From Neoalteromonas arenosi (GTDB lineage: Bacteria; Pseudomonadota; Gammaproteobacteria; Enterobacterales; Alteromonadaceae), in NCBI RefSeq assembly GCF_030362855.1, contig NZ_JAUCBP010000010.1, forward strand, positions 1-64,000: 64,000 nucleotides of DNA. Reading direction: 5' to 3'. The position numbers and the translations under genes were made by a program. Shown here one piece after another: positions 26,263-35,529 of the stretch (position 1 is the stretch's first letter; each line of letters opens with the position of its first letter). The notes beneath the pieces are model-generated. The model saw nothing but the letters and a program-made list of their open reading frames with translations, had not been told where the DNA came from and searched no databases.

Positions 26263-27610
26263 TGTTAACCTTATTAGAGCGTCGTGGTCCGCGTTTGCGC
26301 CGCGGTTTGCGAGAGCCTACGTTAGCCATCTTTTTGCGACCTTCATTGCTCGCTTCTTGATAATCCGTCCACCACTGCGCCACTTCATGTGCCTCACCGC
26401 CTTCGATTTCAGCGCGTAGCAACATAAAATCATACGCGGCTCTGAAGCGCGGATGACTAAATAACGTTTGTGCTCGGCGGCCGAAACGACGAGGTAAACG
26501 CCACTGCAATTGCCAAATTTCGCGCATTGCGATACTGAACCGTTTGGGGATCATCAGGCGCTTGGTTTGCTCAATGAGCGCATCACTCATCGCAATATTG
26601 AACGCGTCATGTGGCTGCAGGCCAGACTCTGTCAACAGGCGCTGATAGCGTTCTTCTAACGGATACCACAGAAACGCTGCCAGCAGAAAGGCCGGTGTAA
26701 CGCGCATATCGTTGTTGATGCGATTGTCGGTATTGATCAGTACCTGCTCAATCAATTGCATCTCGCGCCCTTGAGGATTGTTAAGCACCCCATCTAAACA
26801 GGGAAACAACAATGGGAATAGCCTGTAGTGATTGAGTAGTTCAAAGGTTTTCACAGCTTTACCCGCAAGGAAGAGCTTTAAATACTCTTCGAACAGGCGT
26901 GCGGCAGGAATATTCGATAATAGACCGGCCAACTGGGGAATAGGGGCACCTGTGCGTGGGGTGATGTGCATATCCAACTTGGCGGCGAAGCGTACGGCAC
27001 GCAACATTCTCACGGGATCCTCGCGATAGCGTGTTTCCGGATCGCCAATAAGTTCAATTTCTCGCCGCTGAATCGCTTGCACGCCGTGGGCGAAATCAAT
27101 GACGGTGTAGTCGGCAACGCTGTAGTACATGGCATTTATTGTAAAGTCACGGCGCTGGGCATCTTCATCTATCGTGCCAAACACGTTATCGCGTGTCAGT
27201 TGGCCATGCTCTGTTTGTTTACCTAAGTCGGCAGCGTTTTCGTTACTGTCGTGATGGCCGCGGAAAGTGGCCACTTCAATAATCTCGCGTCCAAATACAA
27301 TATGGGCGAGGCGGAAGCGCCGCCCAATCAAGCGACAATTGCGAAACTGCTCTTGCACCTGCTCCGGTGTAGCATCGGTAACCACATCGAAGTCCTTTGG
27401 ATGTTGACCGAGCATTATGTCGCGCACACATCCGCCGACTAGATAGGCTTCATATCCCGCGCTGTTGAGACGATACAATACTTTTAGCGCATTCGGGCTT
27501 ATCTCTTTGCGCGTTATCGGGTGCTCAGCCCGTGGGATAACAACGCGCTTGATCTGTCCGTTACTGCCCAAATCGGCAGCAGTGTCTGACGACGACAGCA
27601 CTTGACGCAT
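26249..27610 (-). CDS. pcnB: Poly(A) polymerase I
   Basis: This 453-aa enzyme adds 3' poly(A) tails to RNA and promotes decay. The nucleotidyltransferase domain is near the N-terminus: LVGGCVRDIMLG and the metal-binding DFDVVTDATPE, then RRDFTINAMYY and PVRMLRAVRFAAKL. The C-terminus is basic (KPRRKRGPRRS), as in E. coli PcnB. The ATG is preceded by a run of A with no Shine-Dalgarno; weak initiation is also known for pcnB in E. coli. It overlaps folK by 14 bp. Confidence 0.95.
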   Translation of the reverse strand: MRQVLSSSDTAADLGSNGQIKRVVIPRAEHPITRKEISPNALKVLYRLNSAGYEAYLVGGCVRDIMLGQHPKDFDVVTDATPEQVQEQFRNCRLIGRRFRLAHIVFGREIIEVATFRGHHDSNENAADLGKQTEHGQLTRDNVFGTIDEDAQRRDFTINAMYYSVADYTVIDFAHGVQAIQRREIELIGDPETRYREDPVRMLRAVRFAAKLDMHITPRTGAPIPQLAGLLSNIPAARLFEEYLKLFLAGKAVKTFELLNHYRLFPLLFPCLDGVLNNPQGREMQLIEQVLINTDNRINNDMRVTPAFLLAAFLWYPLEERYQRLLTESGLQPHDAFNIAMSDALIEQTKRLMIPKRFSIAMREIWQLQWRLPRRFGRRAQTLFSHPRFRAAYDFMLLRAEIEGGEAHEVAQWWTDYQEASNEGRKKMANVGSRKPRRKRGPRRSNKVNNGDA

Positions 27611-27691
27611 TTTTTTAATGACTTTATTGATGATAAGCCTTGGCTCCCCGCCCTAGTTGGCGATCAAAATTAGCCGCATATGATAAGCTGC

Positions 27692-28588
27692 TTAGGCGGA
27701 TTCGACAATAACTTCGCGCACGCCGCTGAGCGTTGATACATCGGCGTTTTCTTCTGCCCATTCGATAATTGCACTGACACTGGATAAATCTTGCTGCTGC
27801 GGCAGTACGAAGCCAAGGCCTGCTAAGGCCTTGTGCAGGTTGCTAACGGCAACTTTGTCGTCAACCGCTGGGGCGTGATTTTGTTTACTCAATTTCATGC
27901 CCGGTGCAGTCGCTAACACGGGTAAATGCGCATACGTCGGTGTTGGTGCATGTAACGCGTGATACAAGGCTAAGTGGCAGCTTGTGGTGGCTAAAAGGTC
28001 GGCACCTCGGACGATAGTATTTACCCCTTGGTAAATATCGTCAGCGACAACGACGAGGTGATATGCAAACAGTCCATCACGTCGCTTTAAAACAAAGTCT
28101 TCAGTGCAAAAAGGGTCATCAATTTGTACGTTACCGAGTAACAAGTCCTCAAAAATCTGGACCGGCACTTGATGGCGAAACCGGATTGCATACGGAGAGT
28201 CGACCTTATTGCGCTTACGGCAATGGCCATCATAGGCCATCCCGCGCGCTTTGATTTGCGCTCGCGTGCAATCGCAGCGATAAGTGTATTGCGCCAGTGA
28301 TGACAAAACGTCGCTATAGCGTTGTAAGCTTTCCGATTGATACAGCACGTCGCCATCCCACCGCAAACCGTGCGCCAATAACGTTTGTAAGATCAGCTGA
28401 TCAGCGCCAGCTACGCAACGCGGCGTATCAATATCTTCCATGCGCAACAACCATTTACCCTTGGACTGTTTCGCGTGAAGATAGCTTGCCAACGCAGTTG
28501 CAAGTGAACCTAAATGCAGCGGTCCAGTGGGTGATGGTGCAAAGCGACCGATGTAGCCTGAGGGTGAATGCATATTTGTTGCGGTCAT
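27692..28588 (-). CDS. gluQ: Glutamyl-Q tRNA(Asp) synthetase
   Basis: This 298-aa paralogue of the GluRS catalytic core glutamylates queuosine in the anticodon of tRNA-Asp. Marks are the HIGH-like GRFAPSPTGPLHLGSL, the zinc-binding cysteines in YRCDCTRAQIK and GHCRKRN, and the KMSKS-like MKLSKQNHA. There is no anticodon-binding domain. The ATG follows directly on the T-tract of a terminator behind dksA, leaving no room for a normal ribosome binding site; the in-frame ATG five codons on (28573) is an alternative start. Confidence 0.93.
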   Translation of the reverse strand: MTATNMHSPSGYIGRFAPSPTGPLHLGSLATALASYLHAKQSKGKWLLRMEDIDTPRCVAGADQLILQTLLAHGLRWDGDVLYQSESLQRYSDVLSSLAQYTYRCDCTRAQIKARGMAYDGHCRKRNKVDSPYAIRFRHQVPVQIFEDLLLGNVQIDDPFCTEDFVLKRRDGLFAYHLVVVADDIYQGVNTIVRGADLLATTSCHLALYHALHAPTPTYAHLPVLATAPGMKLSKQNHAPAVDDKVAVSNLHKALAGLGFVLPQQQDLSSVSAIIEWAEENADVSTLSGVREVIVESA

Positions 28589-28622
28589 AAAAAAAGCCGT
28601 ACAACGGATTGTACAGCTTTTT
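28589..28622 (-). terminator. Terminator/attenuator between dksA and gluQ
   Basis: On the minus strand GCTGTACAA (28617-28609) pairs with TTGTACGGC (28604-28596) over 9 bp with a TCCG loop. Seven T residues follow and then the gluQ start codon. A terminator between dksA and gluQ that limits gluQ expression is known from Shigella, so the arrangement looks conserved. Confidence 0.85.
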
Positions 28623-28639
28623 GATAGTTGGGAGAGCGA

Positions 28640-29089
28640 TTAGCCCTGCAATTGTTTCTCTTTGATTTCTGCCATCGTCTTGCAGTCAATACACATATCG
28701 GCTGTAGGACGTGCCTCTAAGCGGCGAATACCTACTTCAATGCCACAGGAATCACAGAATCCGAAATCGTCATCTTCGATGCGCTTGAGAGTCTTTTCAA
28801 TTTTCTTAATCAACTTGCGCTCGCGATCTCGCGTACGAAGCTCTAAACTGAATTCTTCTTCTTGCGCTGCGCGGTCGACAGGGTCTGGGAAGTTGGCGGC
28901 TTCGTCCTTCATGTGAGTTACTGTGCGATCGACTTCTTCGCGAAGTTGGTTGCGCCATGCAGTCAAAATCAGTCGGAAATGCTCTAACTGATTTTCATTC
29001 ATATACTCTTCGTCTTTGCCTTCCTGATATGGCTCAAGACCCGCAAGCGCTAGTAAGCCAATAGGCTTAACATCTTTATTTGTTGGCAT
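28640..29089 (-). CDS. dksA: RNA polymerase-binding transcription factor DksA
   Basis: This 149-aa protein is nearly identical in plan to E. coli DksA (151 aa). It enters the RNA polymerase secondary channel and works with ppGpp to repress rRNA promoters. The coiled coil carries [18 protein letters not shown], with the two Asp residues and Ala at the tip intact; the zinc finger is CDSCG ... CIDCK. It is the promoter-proximal gene before gluQ and pcnB, as in E. coli. Confidence 0.97.
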   Translation of the reverse strand: MPTNKDVKPIGLLALAGLEPYQEGKDEEYMNENQLEHFRLILTAWRNQLREEVDRTVTHMKDEAANFPDPVDRAAQEEEFSLELRTRDRERKLIKKIEKTLKRIEDDDFGFCDSCGIEVGIRRLEARPTADMCIDCKTMAEIKEKQLQG

Positions 29090-29314
29090 AGGACACTTCT
29101 CCCAGAATCAACCTATATAATCTTCGTCTCAAAAAGACAAAAAGCAAATCGTCGAAACTGTAACCTATTTTGATTACGTTGAGCCAGTTATTGAACCAAA
29201 AACCAGCCTCGACGGCTTGTGCTGTGTTCACTGTATGACCGGAATTCGGTAATAATAGAACAAAAAAAGTAAGCGGCAAATATGGCGATGTTGTGTTAAA
29301 AATCAACCTATTTT

Positions 29315-30019
29315 TCAGAAAACAATATCTAGCTTCTGATTTATAAGGGTTTTTTCTTCTTCAATTGCACATTTATACGCCAACACTTCGACGCCCTGTT
29401 GACGCGCTTGACACAGAGCTTCAGCGTACTTTGCATCTACATGGGCTGCAACTTTTACTTGTTCCACCGCTGTGTGTTGCACACAAAATAACAATATCGC
29501 CCGATAGCCTTGCTGTGCGTAGTTAGCCAATTCAGCGCAGTGCTTGGCACCTCTTGTGGTCACGGCATCGGGAAAGAAACCCGTGCTGCCTTCGCATAAG
29601 GTCAGCGATTTTACTTCTAATAAACAGTCTGGGATACCTTCAGATTGTAACAAAAAGTCAAATCTCGAATCAGCGCCTTGCGGTTTAAATTCGGGCCGAA
29701 TATGGTCATATTCAGAAACTTCAGCTATGTGTTTGCTGTGCAATGCATGAGCAACGATTTTGTTGGCGTTGTTAGTATTGACTCCGATTTTGGCACCGTC
29801 GTCATTGATGGCGATTTCCCAGGTATACTGTAATTTGCGTTTGGGGTTATTGGCTGGGCTCAGCCACACTTTAAAACCAGGCTCGGCGCAGCCGGTCATT
29901 GCGCCAGTATTGGCGCAGTGAGCCGTAACGACTTCACCAGAATCCAATTTCACATCGGCAAAAAAGCGTTTGTATCGTTTTATTAACGTGCCGCTGATAA
30001 GCGGGAGTGCAAAATCCAT
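29315..30019 (-). CDS. sfsA: Sugar fermentation stimulation protein homologue
   Basis: This 234-aa protein equals E. coli SfsA in length and motifs: LIKRYKRFFADV, VTAHCANTGAMTGC, LLEVKSLTLCE and a nuclease-like acidic site. Its role is uncertain; structures suggest an OB-fold joined to a restriction-nuclease-like domain. The ATG at 30019 has AGGGA 4-5 nt upstream; the frame is open 15 codons further but this start fits the family. Upstream of dksA, the same order as in E. coli. Confidence 0.93.
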   Translation of the reverse strand: MDFALPLISGTLIKRYKRFFADVKLDSGEVVTAHCANTGAMTGCAEPGFKVWLSPANNPKRKLQYTWEIAINDDGAKIGVNTNNANKIVAHALHSKHIAEVSEYDHIRPEFKPQGADSRFDFLLQSEGIPDCLLEVKSLTLCEGSTGFFPDAVTTRGAKHCAELANYAQQGYRAILLFCVQHTAVEQVKVAAHVDAKYAEALCQARQQGVEVLAYKCAIEEEKTLINQKLDIVF

Positions 30020-30076
30020 GGATTCCCTAGCGAGGTTTGTTAGAGTAGCGTCGAAGAATAGCAAAAAGGTTTATCA

Positions 30077-31360
30077 ATGTCGGTTTTTAATTTACGTCTC
30101 ACAAGCGAGCCTGCAACTGGAGCATGGCATCGTGATTCACTTATTTCCTATGACCAGCAAGGCGCCTTAATTCACTTACTCGACGGCGGTTTGGAGCTGC
30201 GTACAATCCAAAAAGCAGCGCGCCAATTGGAGGCCAATGCCCTCAACGAAGTTGCCTTGACAGGCGAATGGGATATTGAGCAGCAGTGGGCATTTGCGAT
30301 CAGTTTCGTATCGCATAAAAACCCCACCACACTGCATTTTTGTGACAATGCAGACAAACAACTTTTGAGCCAGCGGCTCGATGCATTGGTATTTACGCGC
30401 AATTTGGTGAATGAAACGCCAGAAGTGATGAGTCCTGAGTATTTGGCCAAGACTGCGGCTGATTGGCTGGTGTCGTTAGCGCCGACAGCAGTCAGTGTTG
30501 AATTGATCTTGGGTGAAGAGCTAGAACAACAAGGATGGACTGGGATCTACAATGTTGGACGCGGCAGTGAGCGTCCACCGGCCATGTTGGTTGTTGATTA
30601 CAACCCTAGTGGTGATGCGAATGCGCCTGTTGCCGCAGCTTTAGTGGGTAAGGGCATTACTTTTGACAGCGGTGGCTACAGCATCAAATCCAGCGAAGGC
30701 ATGCTGGACATGAAATGCGATATGGGCGGCGCTGCAACAGTCACGGGTGGTCTGGGCTTAGCAATCATGCAAGGCTTACAGCAACGCGTTAAATTGTTCT
30801 TATGCTGTGCGGAGAATCTTATTAGCGGTCATGCGTACAAGCTCGGTGATATTTTGACCTACAAGAATGGTGTCACCGTTGAAATCGTTAACACTGATGC
30901 TGAAGGCCGATTAGTGCTCGCTGATGGTTTGTTGGCCGCGGCAGAAACCAACGCGCCGTTAGTCATTGATGCTGCAACTTTAACCGGTGCGGCGATTGCA
31001 GCAGTTGGAACGGACTACAATGCGTTATTCAGTTTGGACGATGAGTTACGTGATTCCATGCTGAATTGGGCGCGCCAAGAAAATGAGCGTACCTGGCCAT
31101 TACCCTTGGAGTCGTGGCACAAAGACAAGTGTCCGTCAAACTTTGCTGATACCGCGAATAGCCGCCCCGTTAAAGGTGGTGGTGCTGGTGGGGCATCGAA
31201 TGCTGCTGGTTTCTTGTCGCGCTTCGTCGCCAACGACGGACGCGGTTGGGCTCACTTAGACCTGGCATCAGCCTATAACAGTGGTGGCAATAACTTAATG
31301 CCAGCAGGTGCAACTGGCCAAGGTGTTAGAACTATTGCGCGAGCACTGCTAGCGCAATAA
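30077..31360 (+). CDS. pepB: Aminopeptidase B (M17 family)
   Basis: This 427-aa metallo-aminopeptidase has the same length as E. coli PepB. The two-metal active site is intact: LVGKGITFDSGGYS (Lys and Asp), DMGGAATVTG and NTDAEGRLVLAD with Asp and Glu ligands. The N-terminal 130 residues form the variable domain. It frees N-terminal residues from peptides in the cytoplasm. It diverges from sfsA with a gap of about 57 bp. Confidence 0.93.
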   Translation: MSVFNLRLTSEPATGAWHRDSLISYDQQGALIHLLDGGLELRTIQKAARQLEANALNEVALTGEWDIEQQWAFAISFVSHKNPTTLHFCDNADKQLLSQRLDALVFTRNLVNETPEVMSPEYLAKTAADWLVSLAPTAVSVELILGEELEQQGWTGIYNVGRGSERPPAMLVVDYNPSGDANAPVAAALVGKGITFDSGGYSIKSSEGMLDMKCDMGGAATVTGGLGLAIMQGLQQRVKLFLCCAENLISGHAYKLGDILTYKNGVTVEIVNTDAEGRLVLADGLLAAAETNAPLVIDAATLTGAAIAAVGTDYNALFSLDDELRDSMLNWARQENERTWPLPLESWHKDKCPSNFADTANSRPVKGGGAGGASNAAGFLSRFVANDGRGWAHLDLASAYNSGGNNLMPAGATGQGVRTIARALLAQ

Positions 31361-31385
31361 GAGGAATGGACTAGGTGGTATTTAG

Positions 31386-31568
31386 TTAAATGCCACCTAA
31401 ACGCTCTGCTAGTGTTTTATAGCGTTCAACATCACCGCGGTCGAATAGTGGTTTACCGCTACCGTCTTTTTCTTTGGCAATTAATAAACTCTCTCTTTCC
31501 AGACGTTCGACTCGAATTTCCTGCACACCTAAAAATTCGGCGACTTCACTAACAGACATTAAACTCAT
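31386..31568 (-). CDS. Small helix-turn-helix (excisionase/MerR-like) protein
   Basis: This 60-aa protein is a single winged helix-turn-helix: MSVSEVAEFLGVQEIRVERLERE followed by GKPLFDRGDVERY (only part quoted each time), as in helix_turn_helix_17 or excisionase-like proteins. AAGGA lies before the ATG. No mobile element is beside it, so it may be a resident regulator. Divergent from yhgN. Confidence 0.6.
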   Translation of the reverse strand: MSLMSVSEVAEFLGVQEIRVERLERESLLIAKEKDGSGKPLFDRGDVERYKTLAERLGGI

Positions 31569-31679
31569 TTGATATTCCTTGGCTAAATTATCGTTCTTCT
31601 AATAATGTAAACCGTCTGATGAATTTTCGCTATAATGCGCCGCAAATTAATCGCTCTTTCAATCAAAAATGGAGAATAA

Positions 31680-32285
31680 ATGGATACCTTATCAGCGGCC
31701 GTGATGTTGTTTTTGATCATGGATCCGCTTGGCAACTTGCCTATCTTTACCTCGGTCCTGAAGGTTATTGAGCCAAAACGGCGCAGAATCATTCTGATCC
31801 GGGAGTTGGTGGTTGCCCTGGTGATTTTGTTTATCTTCTTGTTTAGTGGGCAGGCGATTTTAGACTTTTTAAACGTCGGCCAAGAAACCGTGCGAATTGC
31901 CGGTGGGGTTATTTTATTTCTGATTGGATTGAAAATGATTTTCCCACAACCGGGCGGCGTCACGGGTTTAGCTGTAGGTGAAGAACCTTTCATTGTGCCG
32001 TTAGCTGTGCCAATGATTGCCGGGCCAAGTACCCTAGCCGCGTTGATACTATTGAGCAATCAAGACCCAACACGGATGGTCGATTGGTCAATTGCACTGG
32101 GGGCGGCGTGGTTTGTGTCCGCCGTTATACTCATGTTCTCTGGACTATTTCAAAAGCTACTGGGTGAACGAGGGTTGTCGGCGATGGAACGATTAATGGG
32201 TATGATCCTTATCATGATTGCAATTCAAATGTTGCTCGATGGGGTGAGTGCATATATTTCACATGCGGCGGAGCTGGCGCGATGA
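31680..32285 (+). CDS. yhgN: MarC-family inner-membrane protein (YhgN)
   Basis: This 201-aa protein has six predicted helices and matches E. coli YhgN closely: LFLIMDPLGNLPIF, LKVIEPKRRR, GEEPFIVPLAVPMIAGPST and ERLMGMILIMIAIQM. The family's transport role is unproven; despite the MarC name no drug efflux is shown. GGAGA precedes the ATG. The next gene overlaps by 4 bp (ATGA), so it should be co-translated. Confidence 0.92.
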   Translation: MDTLSAAVMLFLIMDPLGNLPIFTSVLKVIEPKRRRIILIRELVVALVILFIFLFSGQAILDFLNVGQETVRIAGGVILFLIGLKMIFPQPGGVTGLAVGEEPFIVPLAVPMIAGPSTLAALILLSNQDPTRMVDWSIALGAAWFVSAVILMFSGLFQKLLGERGLSAMERLMGMILIMIAIQMLLDGVSAYISHAAELAR

Positions 32286-32884
32286 ATACATCAAATAAAC
32301 TCAATATTTTTGCGCAGGTTCGCGAACTTCCAGTAACTGCGGCTATCGGTTTTTGCGCGACGATGCTGGAACGACAAGTACCCAACTTTACGTTGTTCTG
32401 CCAAGTCTGTGAATTTGAAACTGAAGGGCAAATGGAAAAGGCCTTACATCAGCTGTGGTTGGCTTACGATGCGGTTAAGGCGAAACGCAAAGTGACGACC
32501 AACATGGGCCTTTTGCGGGACAAGGTTGAGGCGATAGCTCCTGATGCACATGAGTACGATACTTTTGGTGTGTACCCCGCCATTGATTGTGCAATGGCAA
32601 TGGTTGCGGCGATCAGTTTAGTCACCGGTGATGAGCCACAAGGAGCCGTTATGCTCAGTAAGCTCTCACAGGGCAGCGTCGAAGCGGTTATTTTGGCCAC
32701 TGAGGGAGAGCTCGACAATCGGGCCATAAAAGCGCATCCCTTGATGCAACGTGAAGTCGAGTTTCAACAAGAGTTACTCAGTTTACTGACGAGTGGAAAT
32801 AAGCACCTGCCCAGCACTGAGCGCCTCCAAGAATTTGCGCTGCAAGATGGCGCTACGAATATCGGTATAGAATTGGGCGCTTAA
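32282..32884 (+). CDS. yjaG: DUF416/YjaG-family protein
   Basis: This 200-aa protein of unknown function has FCATMLERQVPNF, LRDKVEAIAPDAHEYDTFG and YPAIDCAMAMVAAI, all conserved in YjaG. It is cytoplasmic and mostly helical. Translation is probably coupled to yhgN through a 4-bp overlap. Its stop overlaps by 4 bp the stop of rsmD on the opposite strand. Confidence 0.9.
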   Translation: MNTSNKLNIFAQVRELPVTAAIGFCATMLERQVPNFTLFCQVCEFETEGQMEKALHQLWLAYDAVKAKRKVTTNMGLLRDKVEAIAPDAHEYDTFGVYPAIDCAMAMVAAISLVTGDEPQGAVMLSKLSQGSVEAVILATEGELDNRAIKAHPLMQREVEFQQELLSLLTSGNKHLPSTERLQEFALQDGATNIGIELGA

Positions 32885-33519
32885 TCAGCGCTCAAACACC
32901 ACAGTCCATAAGCAACTTGGCCGGTAGATTTTTGTTTTAACTGCTGCAATTGAAACTGAGTACCAATATCTGCCAGTTCGCTCTCAGTCTCTATGTACAA
33001 CAGCCCGTCATGCTTGAGTACTTTGTGCTGCTGAATCAGAGCCAAAGCCTGCTCCGCTAGACCTTGATGAAACGGCGGATCGATAAAAATTAGGTCGTAT
33101 TGTTCACCAAGCGTAGGCAGCACCTGTAATGCGTCTTGCTGGATAACAGTGGCCTGCTGCGCCGAGAGATTTAACGTGGCTAAGTTGGTTTGTAACTGAC
33201 GCGCGTTGGCAGCATCTTTTTCAACCAAGGTCACAGTTCTGGCATACCGCGATAACGCTTCAAAACCCAAGCTGCCAGAGCCGGCAAACAAATCCAGGCA
33301 TACGGCATCAGTGGTATCGTGCATCAACCAATTAAATAGCGTTTCTTTAGTGCGGTCGGTGGTCGGTCGCAAACCCTGGGCATATCTCACCGGTAACTTT
33401 CGACCGCGCCATTGTCCACCGATGATGCGGATCGAACCACTACTACTGCGGTTAGTTTGTGCCTTGTTGCGTTTTGAGTCTCGCTTGTTGTTGCGGGTCA
33501 ATGCTAAGATACTCGCCAA
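32881..33519 (-). CDS. rsmD: 16S rRNA (guanine-966-N2)-methyltransferase
   Basis: This 212-aa enzyme methylates G966 of 16S rRNA. It shows IRIIGGQWRGRKLPV, RPTTDRTKETLFNWL, the SAM site LDLFAGSGSLGFEALSR and the catalytic DPPF motif in LIFIDPPFHQ. A basic N-terminal tail of about 25 residues precedes the core. It is divergent from ftsY, the classical arrangement. Confidence 0.94.
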   Translation of the reverse strand: MASILALTRNNKRDSKRNKAQTNRSSSGSIRIIGGQWRGRKLPVRYAQGLRPTTDRTKETLFNWLMHDTTDAVCLDLFAGSGSLGFEALSRYARTVTLVEKDAANARQLQTNLATLNLSAQQATVIQQDALQVLPTLGEQYDLIFIDPPFHQGLAEQALALIQQHKVLKHDGLLYIETESELADIGTQFQLQQLKQKSTGQVAYGLWCLSAD

Positions 33520-33583
33520 TGATTTTTCAAAACCCTAGTGTATCCCAAAAACTGCGGATACGTTGAGATGGAATCCTAGTTTA

Positions 33584-34819
33584 ATGTCGAAATTTTTTGA
33601 TTGGTTTAACAAAGACAAGAAAAAACCATCTACCCCAGAACCTACTGAAAAAACTCATCAACAATCTGTGCCCGAAGAGCAATCGAGCGGAACGCTTGAT
33701 GAGGCAATTAGTGAAACCCCTGCGCCGCAGTCTGATGTTGCAAGCACAGCGCCGATTGTGAAGGAAACGGTAACTAATGAAATAGAAGTTACGGAAGCCT
33801 CAGCGCCGCTTGTAGAGCCTGAGCTGTCAAGCGAACCAGAGATAGAACCAGTTGGCGAGCCAGTAGCGGAGCCCGAAGCACCAGCCAAGCCGAAATTTAT
33901 GGAGCGGCTTAAGGCTGGACTGTCACGCACAAAACAAAACATCGGTACAGGCTTTGTAGCCTTGTTCAAAGGCAAGTCCATTGATGAAGATCTGTATGAA
34001 GAGCTAGAGACGCAATTACTGGTTGCTGATGTGGGTATGGACACAACCAATAAGATCATCACGCGCTTAACTGAGAATGCCAAATTGTCGCAACTGAAAG
34101 ATGGTGAAGCACTTTACGGCATGCTTAAGCAGGATATGCAAGCAATGCTCGATGAAGTTGATAAGCCTCTGGTGATCGACAATGCCGAAGGTCCCTTTGT
34201 GATTTTAATGGTAGGTGTTAATGGCGTCGGTAAAACTACCACCATTGGTAAGTTGGCCAAGCAATACCAACAGCAGGGCAAACGAGTAATGCTTGCGGCA
34301 GGCGACACGTTTCGCGCCGCAGCGGTAGAACAGCTGCAAGTGTGGGGCGAGCGCAATGATATCCCCGTGATTGCTCAGCACACCGGAGCCGATAGTGCAT
34401 CAGTGTTGTTCGATGCGTTACAATCGGCCGAAGCCAAGGGGGCCGATGTATTGATAGCTGACACAGCCGGTCGCTTGCAGAATAAAGACAATTTGATGGA
34501 AGAGCTGAAAAAAGTGGTTCGCGTGATGCGCAAGGTTAACCCCAATGCACCACACGAAATCATGCTGACGCTCGATGCTGGTACTGGTCAGAATGCGATT
34601 AGTCAGGCCAAGCTGTTCAGCGAGGCGGTAGGCGTTACTGGCATTACCTTATCGAAACTTGATGGCACGGCCAAAGGCGGTGTTATCTTTGCCATTGCTG
34701 ACCAATTACAAATCCCGATCCGCTATATTGGCGTGGGAGAGGGTATTGATGACTTGCGCGCTTTTAACAGTCGTGATTTTATTGATGCACTATTTACCGA
34801 AGGTGATTCAGCAGAGTGA
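33584..34819 (+). CDS. ftsY: Signal recognition particle receptor FtsY
   Basis: This 411-aa GTPase docks ribosome-SRP complexes at the membrane. An acidic, low-complexity A domain rich in Glu and Pro (residues about 15-100) precedes the N and G domains, which carry GVNGVGKTTTIGKLA, DTFRAAAVEQL, DTAGR and TLSKLDGTAKGG. The start is the ATG at 33584 (MSKFFDWFNKDKK), whose amphipathic N-terminus suits membrane binding; a TTG at 33563 is in frame. First gene of the ftsY-ftsE-ftsX group. Confidence 0.95.
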   Translation: MSKFFDWFNKDKKKPSTPEPTEKTHQQSVPEEQSSGTLDEAISETPAPQSDVASTAPIVKETVTNEIEVTEASAPLVEPELSSEPEIEPVGEPVAEPEAPAKPKFMERLKAGLSRTKQNIGTGFVALFKGKSIDEDLYEELETQLLVADVGMDTTNKIITRLTENAKLSQLKDGEALYGMLKQDMQAMLDEVDKPLVIDNAEGPFVILMVGVNGVGKTTTIGKLAKQYQQQGKRVMLAAGDTFRAAAVEQLQVWGERNDIPVIAQHTGADSASVLFDALQSAEAKGADVLIADTAGRLQNKDNLMEELKKVVRVMRKVNPNAPHEIMLTLDAGTGQNAISQAKLFSEAVGVTGITLSKLDGTAKGGVIFAIADQLQIPIRYIGVGEGIDDLRAFNSRDFIDALFTEGDSAE

Positions 34820-34839
34820 TTAACTAGGATGTACTCACG

Positions 34840-35529
34840 ATGATCAAGTTTGAGCAGGTAAGCAAGACCTACGCAGGTGGCCAACGGGCGCTTCAGCAAG
34901 TGAATTTTCACCTGCAACCAGGCGAGATGGCCTTTTTGACCGGCCACTCAGGCGCAGGGAAGAGTACCCTGCTCAAGCTGATCAGCATTATGGAGCGACC
35001 CACTGTAGGCAAGATTTTCATCAATGGGCATGACTTAGGCAAAATCTCGCGAAAACAAATCGCCTATATTCGCCGTGATATCGGCATGATTTTTCAAAAT
35101 CATCATCTGCTGATGGATCGCACCGTATTCGACAATGTCAGTTTGCCTTTGGTGATTGAAGGCTATTCCCATAAGCAAATCAGAAAGCGTGTGGCCGCTG
35201 CACTGGAAATGGTCGGCTTGGCAGACAAAATGCGTCAATTGCCAATTGCACTCTCTGGTGGTGAGCAGCAGCGAGTGGGGATCGCCCGAGCAATAGTGAA
35301 TAAACCACCTCTGCTGTTAGCCGATGAGCCGACGGGCAATTTGGACCCGAAGTTGTCGATGGAGATCATCAAGTTATTTGAAGACTTTAATCAGGCCGGA
35401 GTTTCGGTATTAATCGCAACCCACGACCTCGGCTTAATCGCGCGCATGCGTTATCGCACGCTAACACTTAAGAGTGGCCAAATGATCACGGATGGTCTGT
35501 CGGATGACAGCGTTGAGGTAGTGCAATGA
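34840..35529 (+). CDS. ftsE: Cell division ATP-binding protein FtsE
   Basis: This 229-aa ATPase of the FtsEX complex drives septal peptidoglycan hydrolysis. It has Walker A (GHSGAGKST), the signature [13 protein letters not shown], Walker B ([12 protein letters not shown]) and the switch His (ATHDL). AGGAT lies about 9 nt before the ATG. The ftsX start overlaps its stop by 4 bp. Confidence 0.96.
   Translation: MIKFEQVSKTYAGGQRALQQVNFHLQPGEMAFLTGHSGAGKSTLLKLISIMERPTVGKIFINGHDLGKISRKQIAYIRRDIGMIFQNHHLLMDRTVFDNVSLPLVIEGYSHKQIRKRVAAALEMVGLADKMRQLPIALSGGEQQRVGIARAIVNKPPLLLADEPTGNLDPKLSMEIIKLFEDFNQAGVSVLIATHDLGLIARMRYRTLTLKSGQMITDGLSDDSVEVVQ

Noticed and set aside
29076-29306. Minus-strand frame of 76 codons overlapping the dksA start
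   Set aside because: It has no ribosome binding site, overlaps the well-fixed dksA start and has no recognisable domain.
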